From Brienomyrus brachyistius (taxonomy: Eukaryota > Chordata > Actinopteri > Osteoglossiformes > Mormyridae), in contig NC_064541.1 of assembly GCF_023856365.1 (NCBI RefSeq), positions 22,856,214-22,920,213 of the forward strand: 64,000 bases of DNA, given 5' to 3'. The notes below the pieces were generated by a model. It made no database searches and was not told where the DNA came from. It saw nothing but the letters and a program-made list of their open reading frames with translations. The translations under genes and the position numbers were made by a program. This document shows, piece by piece, positions 17,166 to 28,029 of the stretch; the first letter of the stretch is position 1; every line of letters starts with the position of its first letter.

Positions 17166-19151
17166 TGATCCACAGATCCACACCGCATCCCTGTCTGCCT
17201 GGTGCTGCCTGCAATGCAGTACTAGGTAAATGATTTTAAAGTGGACGACTCGCACTGAAGTGTCATCCCTGTGAACCTAACAATGCCCAAATCACAAAAC
17301 CAAATGCGAATTTCTCAGTTATATAGGAATTCTTTCATTTTAAAATATTCCACCTTGCTTTCATATGAGAGGTAAGCTTGGGGTGAGAGTGCAGGGCTGT
17401 CCATTTATGTAGCACCCATGGAGCCATTTTTAGGGTTATGGGCCTTCCAGTAATGTGATTACACTACAAGGCGAACTGGGATGATTACCTGCTAAGGCAT
17501 TTAAATCAACAACCTTACAGACACTTCTGCCCTGGTACAGATTGTTGACTACGGGTGTTTTAAATTTGTAGTAAGCAAGGTTAGTTGAGGCCCTTTTTTT
17601 AGCCCCTGTGCTTCAGCCTGGGTGACCATGTGCATCAAACGCCCCTGAGAACAGTGAATAGTTCCTGGCCCAGTGTTGGGCTAGGTTCTGTTATGTTGCA
17701 CTCGGCATTATGCACTCTGGATTTCCTGGTTCAGTGCTTTGGTCTAGCTTAGTGTCCTGGATTCTCTTTGCTTCTTAACCCCTCCCCCTCCTCTTCAGGC
17801 TATGATCTTGTCCTTAGCATTTCCTGTTCAACTCAACACTTGAGTATAATGCAGCTGTCTCATCGGTATAGCTTGCATGCAGCACCCCCAGTCCTATCAG
17901 CCCTGAGTACTCGGAGACCAGCTTTTAAACAGGAAATGCCTGACACTTCCTGCATTTCATTGCATGTTGCTTGGAACTTTGTCCATTCATTAGTGCCTCA
18001 TATTAAATACTGTTAATAAAATTCCTTTTTAAAACTCTTATGGCTATAACATCCAGATTTTATTCCCAAGCATTAAAGACTCTTTAAATCGTTCAGTACA
18101 TATTACAATGTTTTGCTCTATTCATTTGCATTCATGTACTAAAGTTATATGGCCAACTGCTTTATAGTAGGAAGACCGCCTCCAATGTGAGGGTGTTATT
18201 TACAGTAAATATTTTGTACTGTGGCACAAATGCATTCAGTTTTTAGAGCCTCACAAACTTATATATGTCACCCTCCTGTCTGTGATCAGATAAGAGGCTT
18301 CAATGGAAAATGACGTACCTACTACCATAGGTTACACGAAAATAGAATGCCTGTATTGTCATCATACTAAGCAAGTACAACAAAATTTCTGTTTGATTTA
18401 ACTGGGCCCCAAAACTACATTCCACCCCAAACTGCAACACTACCTACTAAATAATGCCTGATAGGTCTTGTTTTTAGATTAATTCTCTAGATCGTGTTTA
18501 AATCATATCTTATGAACAAGTTTTATTTTACCATGTGAGAAAAATACAACAGGGCCTATCTCAATGATCTGGAGGGGTGAATAAAAGCTGTTATAATTTT
18601 GCTGCAACCGCCCTTCTGTAGTGATACTTGCAAGGGTACAAAACAAGATGCAGAGAAATTTTGAGATAGTCATCGTAACTCCTAATTAAAAAGTGAAAGA
18701 GGGGATGCTACTTTCACAGTGAGGCTGTGGGTTGCAGATACATATCAGAGGCAAGGCCAGCTTGCATCGCACTGGCCACTTATATTTGAGATGAGACCAC
18801 AAGTTCTGCTCCCCAAAGGAGCCTGTTCTAGACACTGCAGGTCCAACACTGATGAGCACCTTCTTATCAGCTCTATCTTTGTGAGGTGCAAGGGACCTTC
18901 AGATGACAGCTAGTAAAATGTAAAATGCACCGTGTGATTACCAGTGTGCTTCCTCAGATGATAATTTAGCACAGCTCTGAAAGCACATCAGACGCACATC
19001 CGGCAACTCCAAAGCAACCCTAGTCACTTCCACCGACTTAAGGATATGGATAACGGTGATAAGCTTTTCTAATATGCATACTGAATTACTGGGTGTGGAC
19101 TAGGCTCCAAACCACCCCTACAAGAATGATGGATGGATAGATGGATGAATG

Positions 19152-19483
19152 TAGGGTGACCACATAATCCATGTCAGTGGGGACACTATGATTTTATTCA
19201 GGTTTTACAAATACTTTAAAACTGAAAGGCTCCTGTGCTTGGCTAATTAGTTCAGTTCTTCTTGTGCATTGACCTGTTTGTTTCCTTGATTGAAAGACTC
19301 GTCTAGCTGTTTGATATTAATATCAGTGACACATGCATTATTATAGGAGACTGACCAAACAGCACACAGGGTGTGCCTATTTTGCTGAAAGTGAAATGCA
19401 GGCCTTTTTAATTGAAATGGTAGTTTGCAGACCGTGTCCTAGCTCATGGTGTCCCCCCTGACATGGACTAGGTGGTCACCCTT
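19152..19483. mobile_element. hAT-like MITE with long terminal inverted repeats
   Basis: Both ends read TAGGGTGACCAC (left) or AAGGGTGACCAC (right, inward), followed by a conserved inverted stretch of about 34 bp around CCATGTCAG and GGGGACAC. The flanking octamers gatgaatg (19,144-19,151) and gattaatg (19,484-19,491) match at 7 of 8 positions, in line with the 8-bp duplication made by hAT transposases. There is no coding capacity. Confidence 0.75.
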
Positions 19484-19744
19484 GATTAATGGAGCATGTC
19501 TATTAAGCTAAAGTAAGCTACAAGGTGCTCAGGTGGCTCATTCATAAGGTGCAAGATCAAATCTTTAAATCAGTGCTGAACTGTTTGTGTCAAAGGTATT
19601 AAAAATGCCTACTGTATATTACTTGCTTTGCAGAAACTTGTTCTAAATCATATGTAAGATGTAAGGCTGCTATTACAGTGTAGTGCATCATCTGAAATAA
19701 CAAGAAATAAAGATAAAAAGGCATCTCCTGGATATATTTATACC

Positions 19745-19885
19745 CCTAATAAGCCCATAATTTACATTATTTTGCAGATGCTTTTATCCAAAGAATTTTC
19801 CTACTGAGAAAGCAGGGTCACATAGTTCCTGGAGCAACTGCAGTTAAGGGTCTTGCTGAATGGTCCAACAGTGACAGGGTTTGGT
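19745..19885 (+). repeat. Dispersed repeat (GCAGATGCTTTTATCCAAAG type)
   Basis: It carries TTGCAGATGCTTTTATCCAA, then a block about an expected 'agggtcttgctgaatggtcc', in the same order as the relic at 17,011. It is a short, non-coding interspersed repeat. Confidence 0.55.
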
Positions 19886-20167
19886 TCTCTTCTCCAGAGT
19901 CTCCTTCAGTCTAAGCCCATATGAGACTTCGTAGAACATACCACCAGCAGTGGCTGAAGTATAGCATCATGTTTTGTCACAGTGATGAATGATGCTCTGA
20001 AAAGCGTTTCAGGTAGTGGGCGGCCCACTGAACAGTTTGACTGGTCCAGGAAATTCCAGTCCCCCTCACCCATAAATGTCAAGTTTTGCATAGAAACCAA
20101 ACATGTAGCCAAACTTCCCTGGGGGTCATCTGAGCCTTGGTTATATAGGTGTTTTCTCATTCCTATC

Positions 20168-20169
<2 letters not shown>

Positions 20170-20225
<56 letters not shown>

Positions 20226-20246
20226 AACGCACACACACACACACAT
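20170..20246. repeat. Compound (CT)n(CA)n microsatellite
   Basis: About 36 bases of CT pass into about 40 bases of CA with one AAAC interruption. Repeat-encoded Ser/Leu and Thr/His runs on the plus strand are artefacts. Confidence 0.95.
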
Positions 20247-20249
20247 CTG

Positions 20250-21114
20250 TAGTCAAATATTGCATATTTTACCTTTTTTGGGAATTATGCCATTCTTTGG
20301 TGCAATGGAAAGAAATGACTATTACTATTATCTTTTTTGTGCTATGTGAGGAAATGGTAATTTTCATTAAACAGGAATTTTGCATAACACTAAAGGGCAA
20401 TACTGCCATTTTAATGTTGCACGACACAATAAGAATGCCTAAACAAGTTTTGAGTTGTTCTTAGCAACCAAAACTAAATATAATTTAGTTGCATTGTGTC
20501 ATTCTTAACATATCTTAGTGTTGCAACAAATCTCAAGACAAAAGAAAAAAATTAATGTAATAAGTGAAAACATTGTTGACCCATTTGCCTGAAATACTTT
20601 TGTTAATAATAAAAAAAAAAAAATCTTTCAGCCACATGCTCCGCCCATTTCATCATCACGGAGAGTACATTCTTCTGCAGACTCACCTTCTTGGAGGTGT
20701 TATGACACTTTTTTTAGTCACTTCCAGGGGCTTGTATATGGGTGGTATATGTTTGAGGGTAACATCTCACTACTTTGAGTGCAGTCATAGTTAAAGCCAC
20801 TAGAAAAGTTCATTAGATGACTAATGAATGATTAATTGTATAATGAATGATTAATGATTAGATTGTGAGAGAAATGATGGGAATGTAGAAATTAGGGGAC
20901 AAGGCAAAATATCATTTAAAATTGCTAGCTTGAAAGCTTTTACTATATTTACTGTTTTTGTCTTAACTTTCTGTCAAGCAACACCTTTCTGTTTAATAAA
21001 ATCCCCTGAGTTTGAATTTAGCAGTTGTAATACATAATGCTTGCATATAAATTTCTTTAAAATGTAACATCTTATTCAGGAATAGTGTATTCTGGAGTAC
21101 TACATATTCTAAAC
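20250..21114. other. Intergenic, no gene recognised
   Basis: AT-rich unique sequence with short ATTAATGA-type repeats near 20,815-20,870. No motif-bearing frame is seen on either strand. Confidence 0.45.
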
Positions 21115-21245
21115 ATCCATCCATTTTCTGAAGCTGCTTGTCCTATTCTGGGTTGCTGGGGGTCCAGGGCCTATCGTGGAAGCTATGGGCACAAGGTGTG
21201 GAACAACCTAGGATGGGGTGCCAACCTGTCGCAGGGCACAGTATT
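21115..21245 (-). mobile_element. SINE 3'-end fragment, inverted
   Basis: It starts with reversed ATGG units (catccatccattttctgaag) and runs through the complement of the SINE 3' third to 'ctgtcgcagggcaca'. It belongs to the family at 15,011 but is diverged. Confidence 0.65.
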
Positions 21246-21776
21246 ACAAACATCATCATTAATCTATCATAACCATTCATGTATTTCATGTAGTTACTGT
21301 ATTTGTCCATGATTTGTACTTCAGCAGTACTAGTCTCTAAGTTACTTTTGCCCCCTCAAGTAAAGTGCTACCCAAAAATATGTAATCTACCTGATGTTAA
21401 TTCACCTTGTATGAAGATACTAAGTGAAACACTATCAAATTTATCAGGTATCACAGCTACTCAAAAGGCAAATATATATTTTTGCATTTGGTATCTTACG
21501 GGCATACTGAGGCAGACACTTTGCATTTGAATTAACAGACCTTTTATTGATTACACTTTTCGAAACTTTTAGGTGTGTATGTATTTCATCATATATATTT
21601 CCCTTTTGCGGTGATTTTTTTGATCTTCTGACACAGGAGAAGTTGCATCTCACACGAGTCTTGTTTCCTCATCACTCCAGTGGTAGTTTCCTGTTTCCTT
21701 ATGTTTATCACCGTAATATGTATAATACTGTGCTCTAAAATCTTACTCACGTGAATAGTAAGTTAGTAATTATTAC

Positions 21777-21869
21777 CTTTAACGTCATATCCGTTGACAA
21801 TAATTAGTTGTGCGTCTGGTTCGAGAAACATTTCAAACCGTCGAAAACCATTATAACAGCTTAGAACCA
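21777..21869 (-). CDS. Candidate unassigned exon beside a CpG-rich island
   Basis: It lies between a strong acceptor (ctttccttttcag|TGG) and a fair donor (AAAG|gtaata). The stretch is exactly 93 bases, has the same phase at both ends, and is open in the frame that reads VLSCYNGFRRFEMFLEPDAQ and then LIIVNGYDVK. I do not recognise the peptide. It could be a coding exon of an unseen gene or a 5' exon of zbtb32; joined to the BTB exon it would not be in frame, so it would have to be untranslated there. Confidence 0.3.
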
Positions 21870-21889
21870 CTGAAAAGGAAAGACACGAA

Positions 21890-22150
21890 CATGGCGAGTA
21901 GAGTGGAGAATAATTTCCACGATTGGAGGCGCGGTCCTTTCCTCTGCTAATTTTGGTCACAGTTAGCCTGATCAAGCGGCGGATGGAAGCGTTGAGTCCC
22001 GCAGCCGCTTCGGTCGGCTTGTTAGTAAGGCGAGACACCGGCGCACACGCGTCAGTTTCGGCTTGACTCACGGACAGTGCGTACAGTAACACAAACCGCC
22101 CTTCCAACCTTCCCCACCTGGTGTCTCTATGCGCGCTGTTTCCCACATGC
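21890..22150. promoter_or_regulatory. CpG-rich island, promoter-like
   Basis: CpG dinucleotides are dense here (for example aagcggcggatgg, cccgcagccgcttcggtcgg, caccggcgcacacgcgtc, atgcgcgctg), while flanking kilobases have almost none. A minus-strand frame is open across it but shows no domain. It lies about 18 kb upstream of the zbtb32 BTB exon, so it could be that gene's promoter with an untranslated first exon. A promoter of an unrecognised transcript is equally possible. Confidence 0.45.
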
Positions 22151-22199
22151 AACCCCCCCGCTTCTCAGGGGTCTGCTGAATCATAATTAGCGATTGCAT

Positions 22200-23214
22200 G
22201 TAATATTGATCATAATTTTACGGTAGGTGAAGTCAGCAAGAATAGGAGAGTTTTTTGGTCAAACGTTTAAAATGTACCTAAAACATATATCCACTTACTG
22301 TAATGCTGTTTAATAAAATAGTAAACACTTTTTTCTTCTCATAAACCTATGTTTTTGGAGAGAATATTGGTGTTAAAAAAATAACAGGTTCAAAGAAGAT
22401 GAGTACAGGTTATTTTTTTCTCAAGAGGCTGTTTCAGGTAGGCCTACATTCAGACAGCAGGGTTTGTAAGGTGGGACCTGCCATTTTAATGATGTGGCTT
22501 GATTTATAGTCAATATGTTTATTATGAATAAGTATGTTTGTTTCTTAATGCTTATTATTATTTTATCAAAACATAAACCACAAATCCTAACAAATCATAA
22601 ATATTAAAAGGCAAGCAGCCTAAATATTTAAGAATCTATTAATTTAACTGTGTGTGTTTGTGTGCATATGTTGGCTATACACCTTAAAAACACCCTAAAA
22701 ACCTTAAAAACACAATATTTTATTACAAGTCTTAAATATGAAAAGGTAGGTAAGTACAAACTAAACTTAAATTCATGTCTTCCTCTCTTCCTGTTTGTGT
22801 GTATACTGTACATGCATTCCAACACTTGATTCATTCTGTGCTTCAACTAAAAAAATGAAATTATACAATGGCTTGTAAGTAGCTATGAACTTAACTGTGT
22901 GTGTTGTTGACTTGTTCAGTCAGGGGGAAACCTCTCTGTGATAGATGCTTCAACATCTCACTTAATTCTTCCTCAGACGATTCGAATAAAAATGGTTTAC
23001 TACTGGAGGTATGACAAAAGCCACTTACAGCATCACTGTTTTTTGAAAGGTGGGCAAAGAAACAGACCATGCTCCAGTTAAAAAACAGCAAAGCTGCAGA
23101 GGGAACATTTATGGCCTGCCTCCACTCTATTCCCTATATTCATTTATTGTACCTGTCATTCCTTCAGCACTCCATCGGTTGTACCTTCGTCTTCCACCTA
23201 GCCTAGGCCTATGT
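22200..23214. other. Intergenic, no confident gene
   Basis: Mostly AT-rich. One minus-strand frame at 22,891-23,091 contains an acidic, helix-like segment (FESSEEELSEMLKHLSQRGF). It lacks clear splice sites and is not recognised; it may be a transposase fragment or chance. Confidence 0.4.
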
Positions 23215-23329
23215 CTTCCCTCTTTTTATCAGGACGAAGGACACAGGGCAAACAAACAGGGTTTTTTCAGCTCAAAACCAAGAAACCAGAAAAAAACAGA
23301 TGACGGGATCAAGACAGGGAGTGCAGAAA

Positions 23330-23560
23330 ACTATGGAATGGGCAGGCTACAAGTAGGACTGAGAGACATTAATGACGGAACTAGCAAGTACAGGACTAGG
23401 AAGCACTTAAATACATGACTAACAAGGGAGCAAACAAGAGGCAGTGGGGAGTGGTTAAAATGAGGGTAGGATTGAGAAATAAGACAAAGGAAGACCAAGC
23501 GTGGCTCATTAGGGCCACAATGGGGAAGAAACAGGAGGGTCAGGTAGGAAGGGCATGACA
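23330..23560 (-). mobile_element. Partial LTR-like element, same family as 16,544 and 38,684
   Basis: Read on the minus strand it begins TGTCATGCCCTTCCTACC at 23,560 and contains ATGTATTTAAGTGCTTCCT and TCCGTCATTAATG, in the same order as the LTR at 16,544. The distal end with the poly(A) signal and terminal TGACA is not clear. It is truncated or diverged, and no target duplication was found. Confidence 0.5.
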
Positions 23561-24483
23561 CTCTCCCTGTCTTGTGCTACAAACCTGCACCATTTTCTGG
23601 AAAAATGTACAAATTCTGCATTACACAGCTTCTCATACATGCTACAACTTCACAAAGTAGTTTTATTCATTTTAAAGTATGTCCCTATTTTGCTGAATGG
23701 TACTGTCCCATTTTTTCCACATTCAGGTGAAATTGGACAGTAAAGAAAATGCAGTTTTAAGAATAATGGATAAATATATCTGAACAGTGATGAATTCAGA
23801 TTTAATCAACTTATTAGCATTAGAAAATGAAATATATATTGTTGATCAATTTGTATTGGTTTAGAATCCTTGCTATATCTAATCCCAGCAGTTTGTATGA
23901 GACTTGCCACATTCTTCTTCAAATCGTTCTCCAATTCAGATGGAATGAAGTTGAACAATCAATTGCTGATGTGTAAGTTTACTACCGTTGTCAGAACATT
24001 CCATGACAGTTTTTTTCATCTAGGATTTCATTATTTAAAAAGCAAGACACGCAAAACCTTACTTGTCCCATTTTAGCTGTTGCCCCACTTTTCCTGGCTT
24101 CACTCTATTTCTTAGTTGTCATACAGTAACAAAGTATAAAGAATAGACACATACACAATATACACAATGCACCAATGCAACAACACATCATGTATTAAAG
24201 TGTTGTGATGCAGTCTGAACTATCACATTCTATTTTCTATTTTGAATTTCTGAGATGTTTGTGTTACAAACTTTAATTGCATGTTATGCCCATTGACATA
24301 TCCCACTTTTATATTTAAAGAAAAATAAACCATTGTTAAATGTTGTATTATTTAAAGAAGTTTACACGAAAGTATTTAGGTTTGATGCATGCTTTATTGA
24401 GTGGAGAAGACCACCTTTGTTTAATGATTCCGGCAGTATTAGGCACTCCAGTTAAGTAGCAAGGGTACGTGCTGTTTTTGTTT

Positions 24484-24502
24484 GGGGGGGGGGGGGGGGG
24501 GC
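24484..24502. repeat. Poly-G tract (19 G)
   Basis: An uninterrupted run of 19 guanines on the plus strand. Such runs are unstable, can form quadruplexes, and are often mis-sized in assemblies. Confidence 0.9.
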
Positions 24503-26017
24503 ATAGCTCTCTGTGGTTTATCAACTGAAGACCTGGCAATAATCTCTAAAGTCACCCTAACCAACTCTTTTTCATTGTCAGTTAGAAATTTACATTAATG
24601 CTTCTTCCCATTTAGGTAAACATGAATAGCCTGAGCTCCTGCTGCTGGTGCATTGTGATGCTTGGCATTTGTATGATTATTCATGTGCTATAAAAAAACA
24701 ATCTTGATTGGTCTTCTCAGCACTTTAATTAGCAATATCAAACACTGTTTGATGTTTCTTATGAATGACACAATGAAACAACAAAGAGGGTGAAAATGGG
24801 GCAGACAGAACACTTATGGAAGGACTAGAACTACGTGTGATGATGGTAATAATCTTTGCCACAGTTCAGAGGAACAGTATAGCAATGACTGTGAGTGACA
24901 CAAAATGAATGAATGAAAAACCGTCATGGGCTGCTGGAGGGTATACAGTAATTCCTAAACTAGGGCCAGCCATTCAAAAAGTGTCTCTGGGGCTGTGGTT
25001 GGAAGAAATGCAAAAAAAAAAAAATCGAAACGTTATTATGCAGCTGCATGAAAAATTCTCTGTAATTGCAGGCTAGCCCCCTGGAGCTTGTTATTTGAGA
25101 AAGTTGTTCATTCATTTATCGTCAAATGACTTATTAAATTGGAAATGGTTTAAAGGTGTGCTTGTAACTGTTTTGCATTTCCCTGACCTTTACCATGTAA
25201 ACATTTAATTGAATGAATTCTGTCATTGACGGTGATGATAAGTATGTCCTTAACTCTCATAATATATTTACTGTCTCTATCTCCTGCCTAGCTGAATACT
25301 TCAAATGATTGTGTACTGTTACATATCACTGCTTCTTCCAGAGACATAGTTCATGCTGATTAAAGCATTCTTTATTGCTATATTGTTTTCTAGCTTTAGG
25401 TTATATACTTTTATAACTGCCTTTATCTGTTACTGAATGAAAATAGATACTTATTATTTTTTTAAATCTCCACAGCATTGGTTTAACAAGGTCTGTTGGG
25501 TGAATTGCAATGGAAGGTGAATGGGTGTATTTTTGCATAACTGAAAAAATTAATGGAGGGGTAGCTGGGGTTTTGAGGGTTTTCCTTGTCCTGTTATCTC
25601 TGATTTGTATTATTTAGCGAGGTGTGCATTGAATGCTTTCCAAGGCTCATATAAAAACCCCCAGTGCAAATTTTCCTTCCAAGTCAAATGGTTTGATCAT
25701 TGTTGTAGTCACAGTGCATCGGCAGTATATTTTAGCTTTTTTTTTTTGTCTGAAATAATGAGATAGAGGAGTTTTATAAATCCAGCACTTTATCCCTTCA
25801 AAGATAATAGATGGACACAGACTGGTGTGCTGGAGAGATTTTTGGAGTGGGGGGAACAAACAATATGCAAAAGGTCTCAACTTTTAAGCTTACCCAACCA
25901 TGCTTGATGAGGCATTTCGCCTAATTTAGGCTAAGGGCTTAATATATTAAACATTTTGATTGACTCTGCTCAACATGCATACAATGTAACTGTTATCTGG
26001 TCTACTGGCCTATTCAT

Positions 26018-26167
26018 GGGCGTCGCCACCATTAAATCTGAGGGGGATGTATCCTCCTTACATTTCATAATTATTTGTTTGGAACCCCCCCACATTTAAC
26101 ATAAAATATTAGTTTTATGCCAGTGTGCCCCCCCCCCCACATTCAAAATGCTTCTGATGCCCCTGGG
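26018..26167 (-). repeat. 150-bp dispersed repeat, copy 1 (inverted relative to 63,072)
   Basis: From GGGCGTCGCCACCATTAAAT to CTTCTGATGCCCCTGGGC, this stretch is the reverse complement of 63,072-63,217 apart from scattered substitutions and variable C/G homopolymers. Both copies contain ACATAAAATATTAGTTTTAT or its complement. No ORF is present. Confidence 0.75.
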
Positions 26168-27069
26168 CCTATTGGACAATAGTCTAAACAACAGATAGAT
26201 TTCTACAATGTGTCACAACTTTAAACTTTCTGAGCCCCAGTATACTGTAGTGTTACACATTGTATGAGGACAGATTCATAGATTTATTGCTTTATTCTAA
26301 CAGACAAATTTTCAGTTTGGGTCAGACTTAGATTGAATCATTAGCATTGTTGCAGTAACATAAATTAGTCTAAAAAAATATGTGGACAATAACATAAGCT
26401 TGCATAGTTTATACAGAATTATAGAAATCTACTTGCACTGTATTCTGTTTGGAAGAATGCTGTGATAGATCTTTGTGTTTTTTTCTCAGTTGCATTTTTT
26501 AATGTATATGTATTAGGTCTGTGTGACCAAAACTGCATCTGACACAAATTAGGTAACTCAGTTCTCAATGTGTTCAGGACCTAAATTCCAGAACACAACA
26601 GAATACAAACCGAATGCACAAGGTCAACAAAAATGTGGCAAATATATATGTTCTTGAATAAAATATTTAAGAAAGTGACATTAGCGTTTGACATATTTAT
26701 GCTTTGTTAAATTGGTAGGGACAGTGGAAAATATTTAAGCTATGTGTAGGGTTATAGGACTGTGTGTTTGCTTACAAATGCAGGGAAATCAGTGGGACAG
26801 TGAGAGGGTGGGAATGCGTGTGCGCAGCACAGGGATGCGCGTATGCGGGTGTGTGGACTCCTACCTGCAGGAACCGCATGCTGTGAGCAGTTTCTGATAA
26901 TTGACAGATCAGGGCAGATCGGGGTTCCTAAATAACTGTAGTGGATGTGCCCCCCCTCCCTGTCATCTGTCCCCCTAGACTCAGAGCTTGTTAAGATCTG
27001 TACTTTCCTGCGTTTCTTTTTACTTGTTGAGGGACGATGCTAAACAAGATGCATTGTAGTTTTTTTCTT

Positions 27070-27415
27070 TTGTGGGGGTAGTTAACTGTTAGTGTCCCCA
27101 TGTCCCAGAGGTGTGAGGCAGCAGTGCTAACCATTGTGCTACCACCCCATCCTCTGGTAGAAAGTAGTTAAATAAAAAGATCTCAATAAATTGCATTGGA
27201 TTTTTAATTCATTTAACTGCAAATAATATGGAATATTGTTATCGATTGTGGGGGGTAAAGACTTGGGAATTTAGGTTCCCCCATACTCTTTGGGTGAGGA
27301 GTTTGCATGTTTTTGCTCCGGAAGTTCCAAAACAGGCAGATAGATAATCGAATACTTCTAAATTTTCTATAGTGTGTGAGTGTATGTGTGATGCACTGGT
27401 ATCCCATTTAAGGTG
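27070..27415. mobile_element. SINE fragments (5' part inverted, then diverged internal part)
   Basis: 27,080-27,145 is the inverted 5' head of the 15,011 family (complement of the GCACAATGGTTAGCACTGCT head). 27,285-27,415 resembles the internal GAGTTTGCATGTTTTTGCTC and TGTGTGAGTG blocks on the plus strand. They appear to be two old insertions or one rearranged copy. Confidence 0.5.
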
Positions 27416-27559
27416 TTCCCCTCCTGGAGAACATTCAAAGTCTACCTATACAAAGCCCCTAAAGGTAATGAACTACAATCAGTCCTGGTACAATATGACT
27501 AATGCATTCCTGAAATATCTGGCATTCACTAAAATCTCATACTAATATACCCATATCCA

Positions 27560-27690
27560 ATGGCCCCTGCGATGGGTTGGTGCCCCATCCTGGGCTGTTC
27601 TCTGCCTAGTGCCTGTAGTCTCTGGGATAGGCTCTGGATCCCCGGGGACCCTGCAAATGACAAACAGTTTCAGAAAATGGATGGATGGAC
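27560..27690 (+). mobile_element. SINE 3'-end fragment
   Basis: Contains CCCTGCGATGGGTTGGTGCC, GGGATAGGCTCTGGATCCCC and the GAAAATGGATGGATGGAC tail. This is the 3' third of the same tRNA-SINE family, 5'-truncated. Confidence 0.75.
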
Positions 27691-27904
27691 ATATCCAATG
27701 GGAAAAATTGGGTTAACTTAGTAACGGTCACGTTATCAGCTTGAGAAGGACGACTGAAATGCAGGCTGTGGGCAAGTAAACCTCTTGGTTTCCTTTAGGG
27801 CATGTCTTAAGCCTTTTTCTGAACAGAAAACACCATCTAGTTGGGTCAGAAAATACAGCAAATGATTCAATGAAGCATTGGTTTAGCCATCATAAGCCAG
27901 GACT

Positions 27905-28025
27905 ATCCTGCAATGGGTTGGCACCCCATCCTGGCTTGTTCCCTGCTTTATACCTATAGGCTCCAGACCCCCCACAGCCCTGAATAGGAGAAGTGGTTTC
28001 AGAAAATGGATGGGTGAATGGATAG
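27905..28025 (+). mobile_element. SINE 3'-end fragment
   Basis: Contains CCTGCAATGGGTTGGCACCC, AGGCTCCAGACCCCCCACAG and the GAAAATGGATGG tail. It is another 5'-truncated copy about 340 bases from the previous one. Confidence 0.75.
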
Positions 28026-28029
28026 TTGT

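Noticed and set aside
19906..20464. Open frames of 119 and 160 codons around 20.2 kb
   Set aside because: They cross the CT/CA microsatellite, have no domain, and the flanks do not look like exons.
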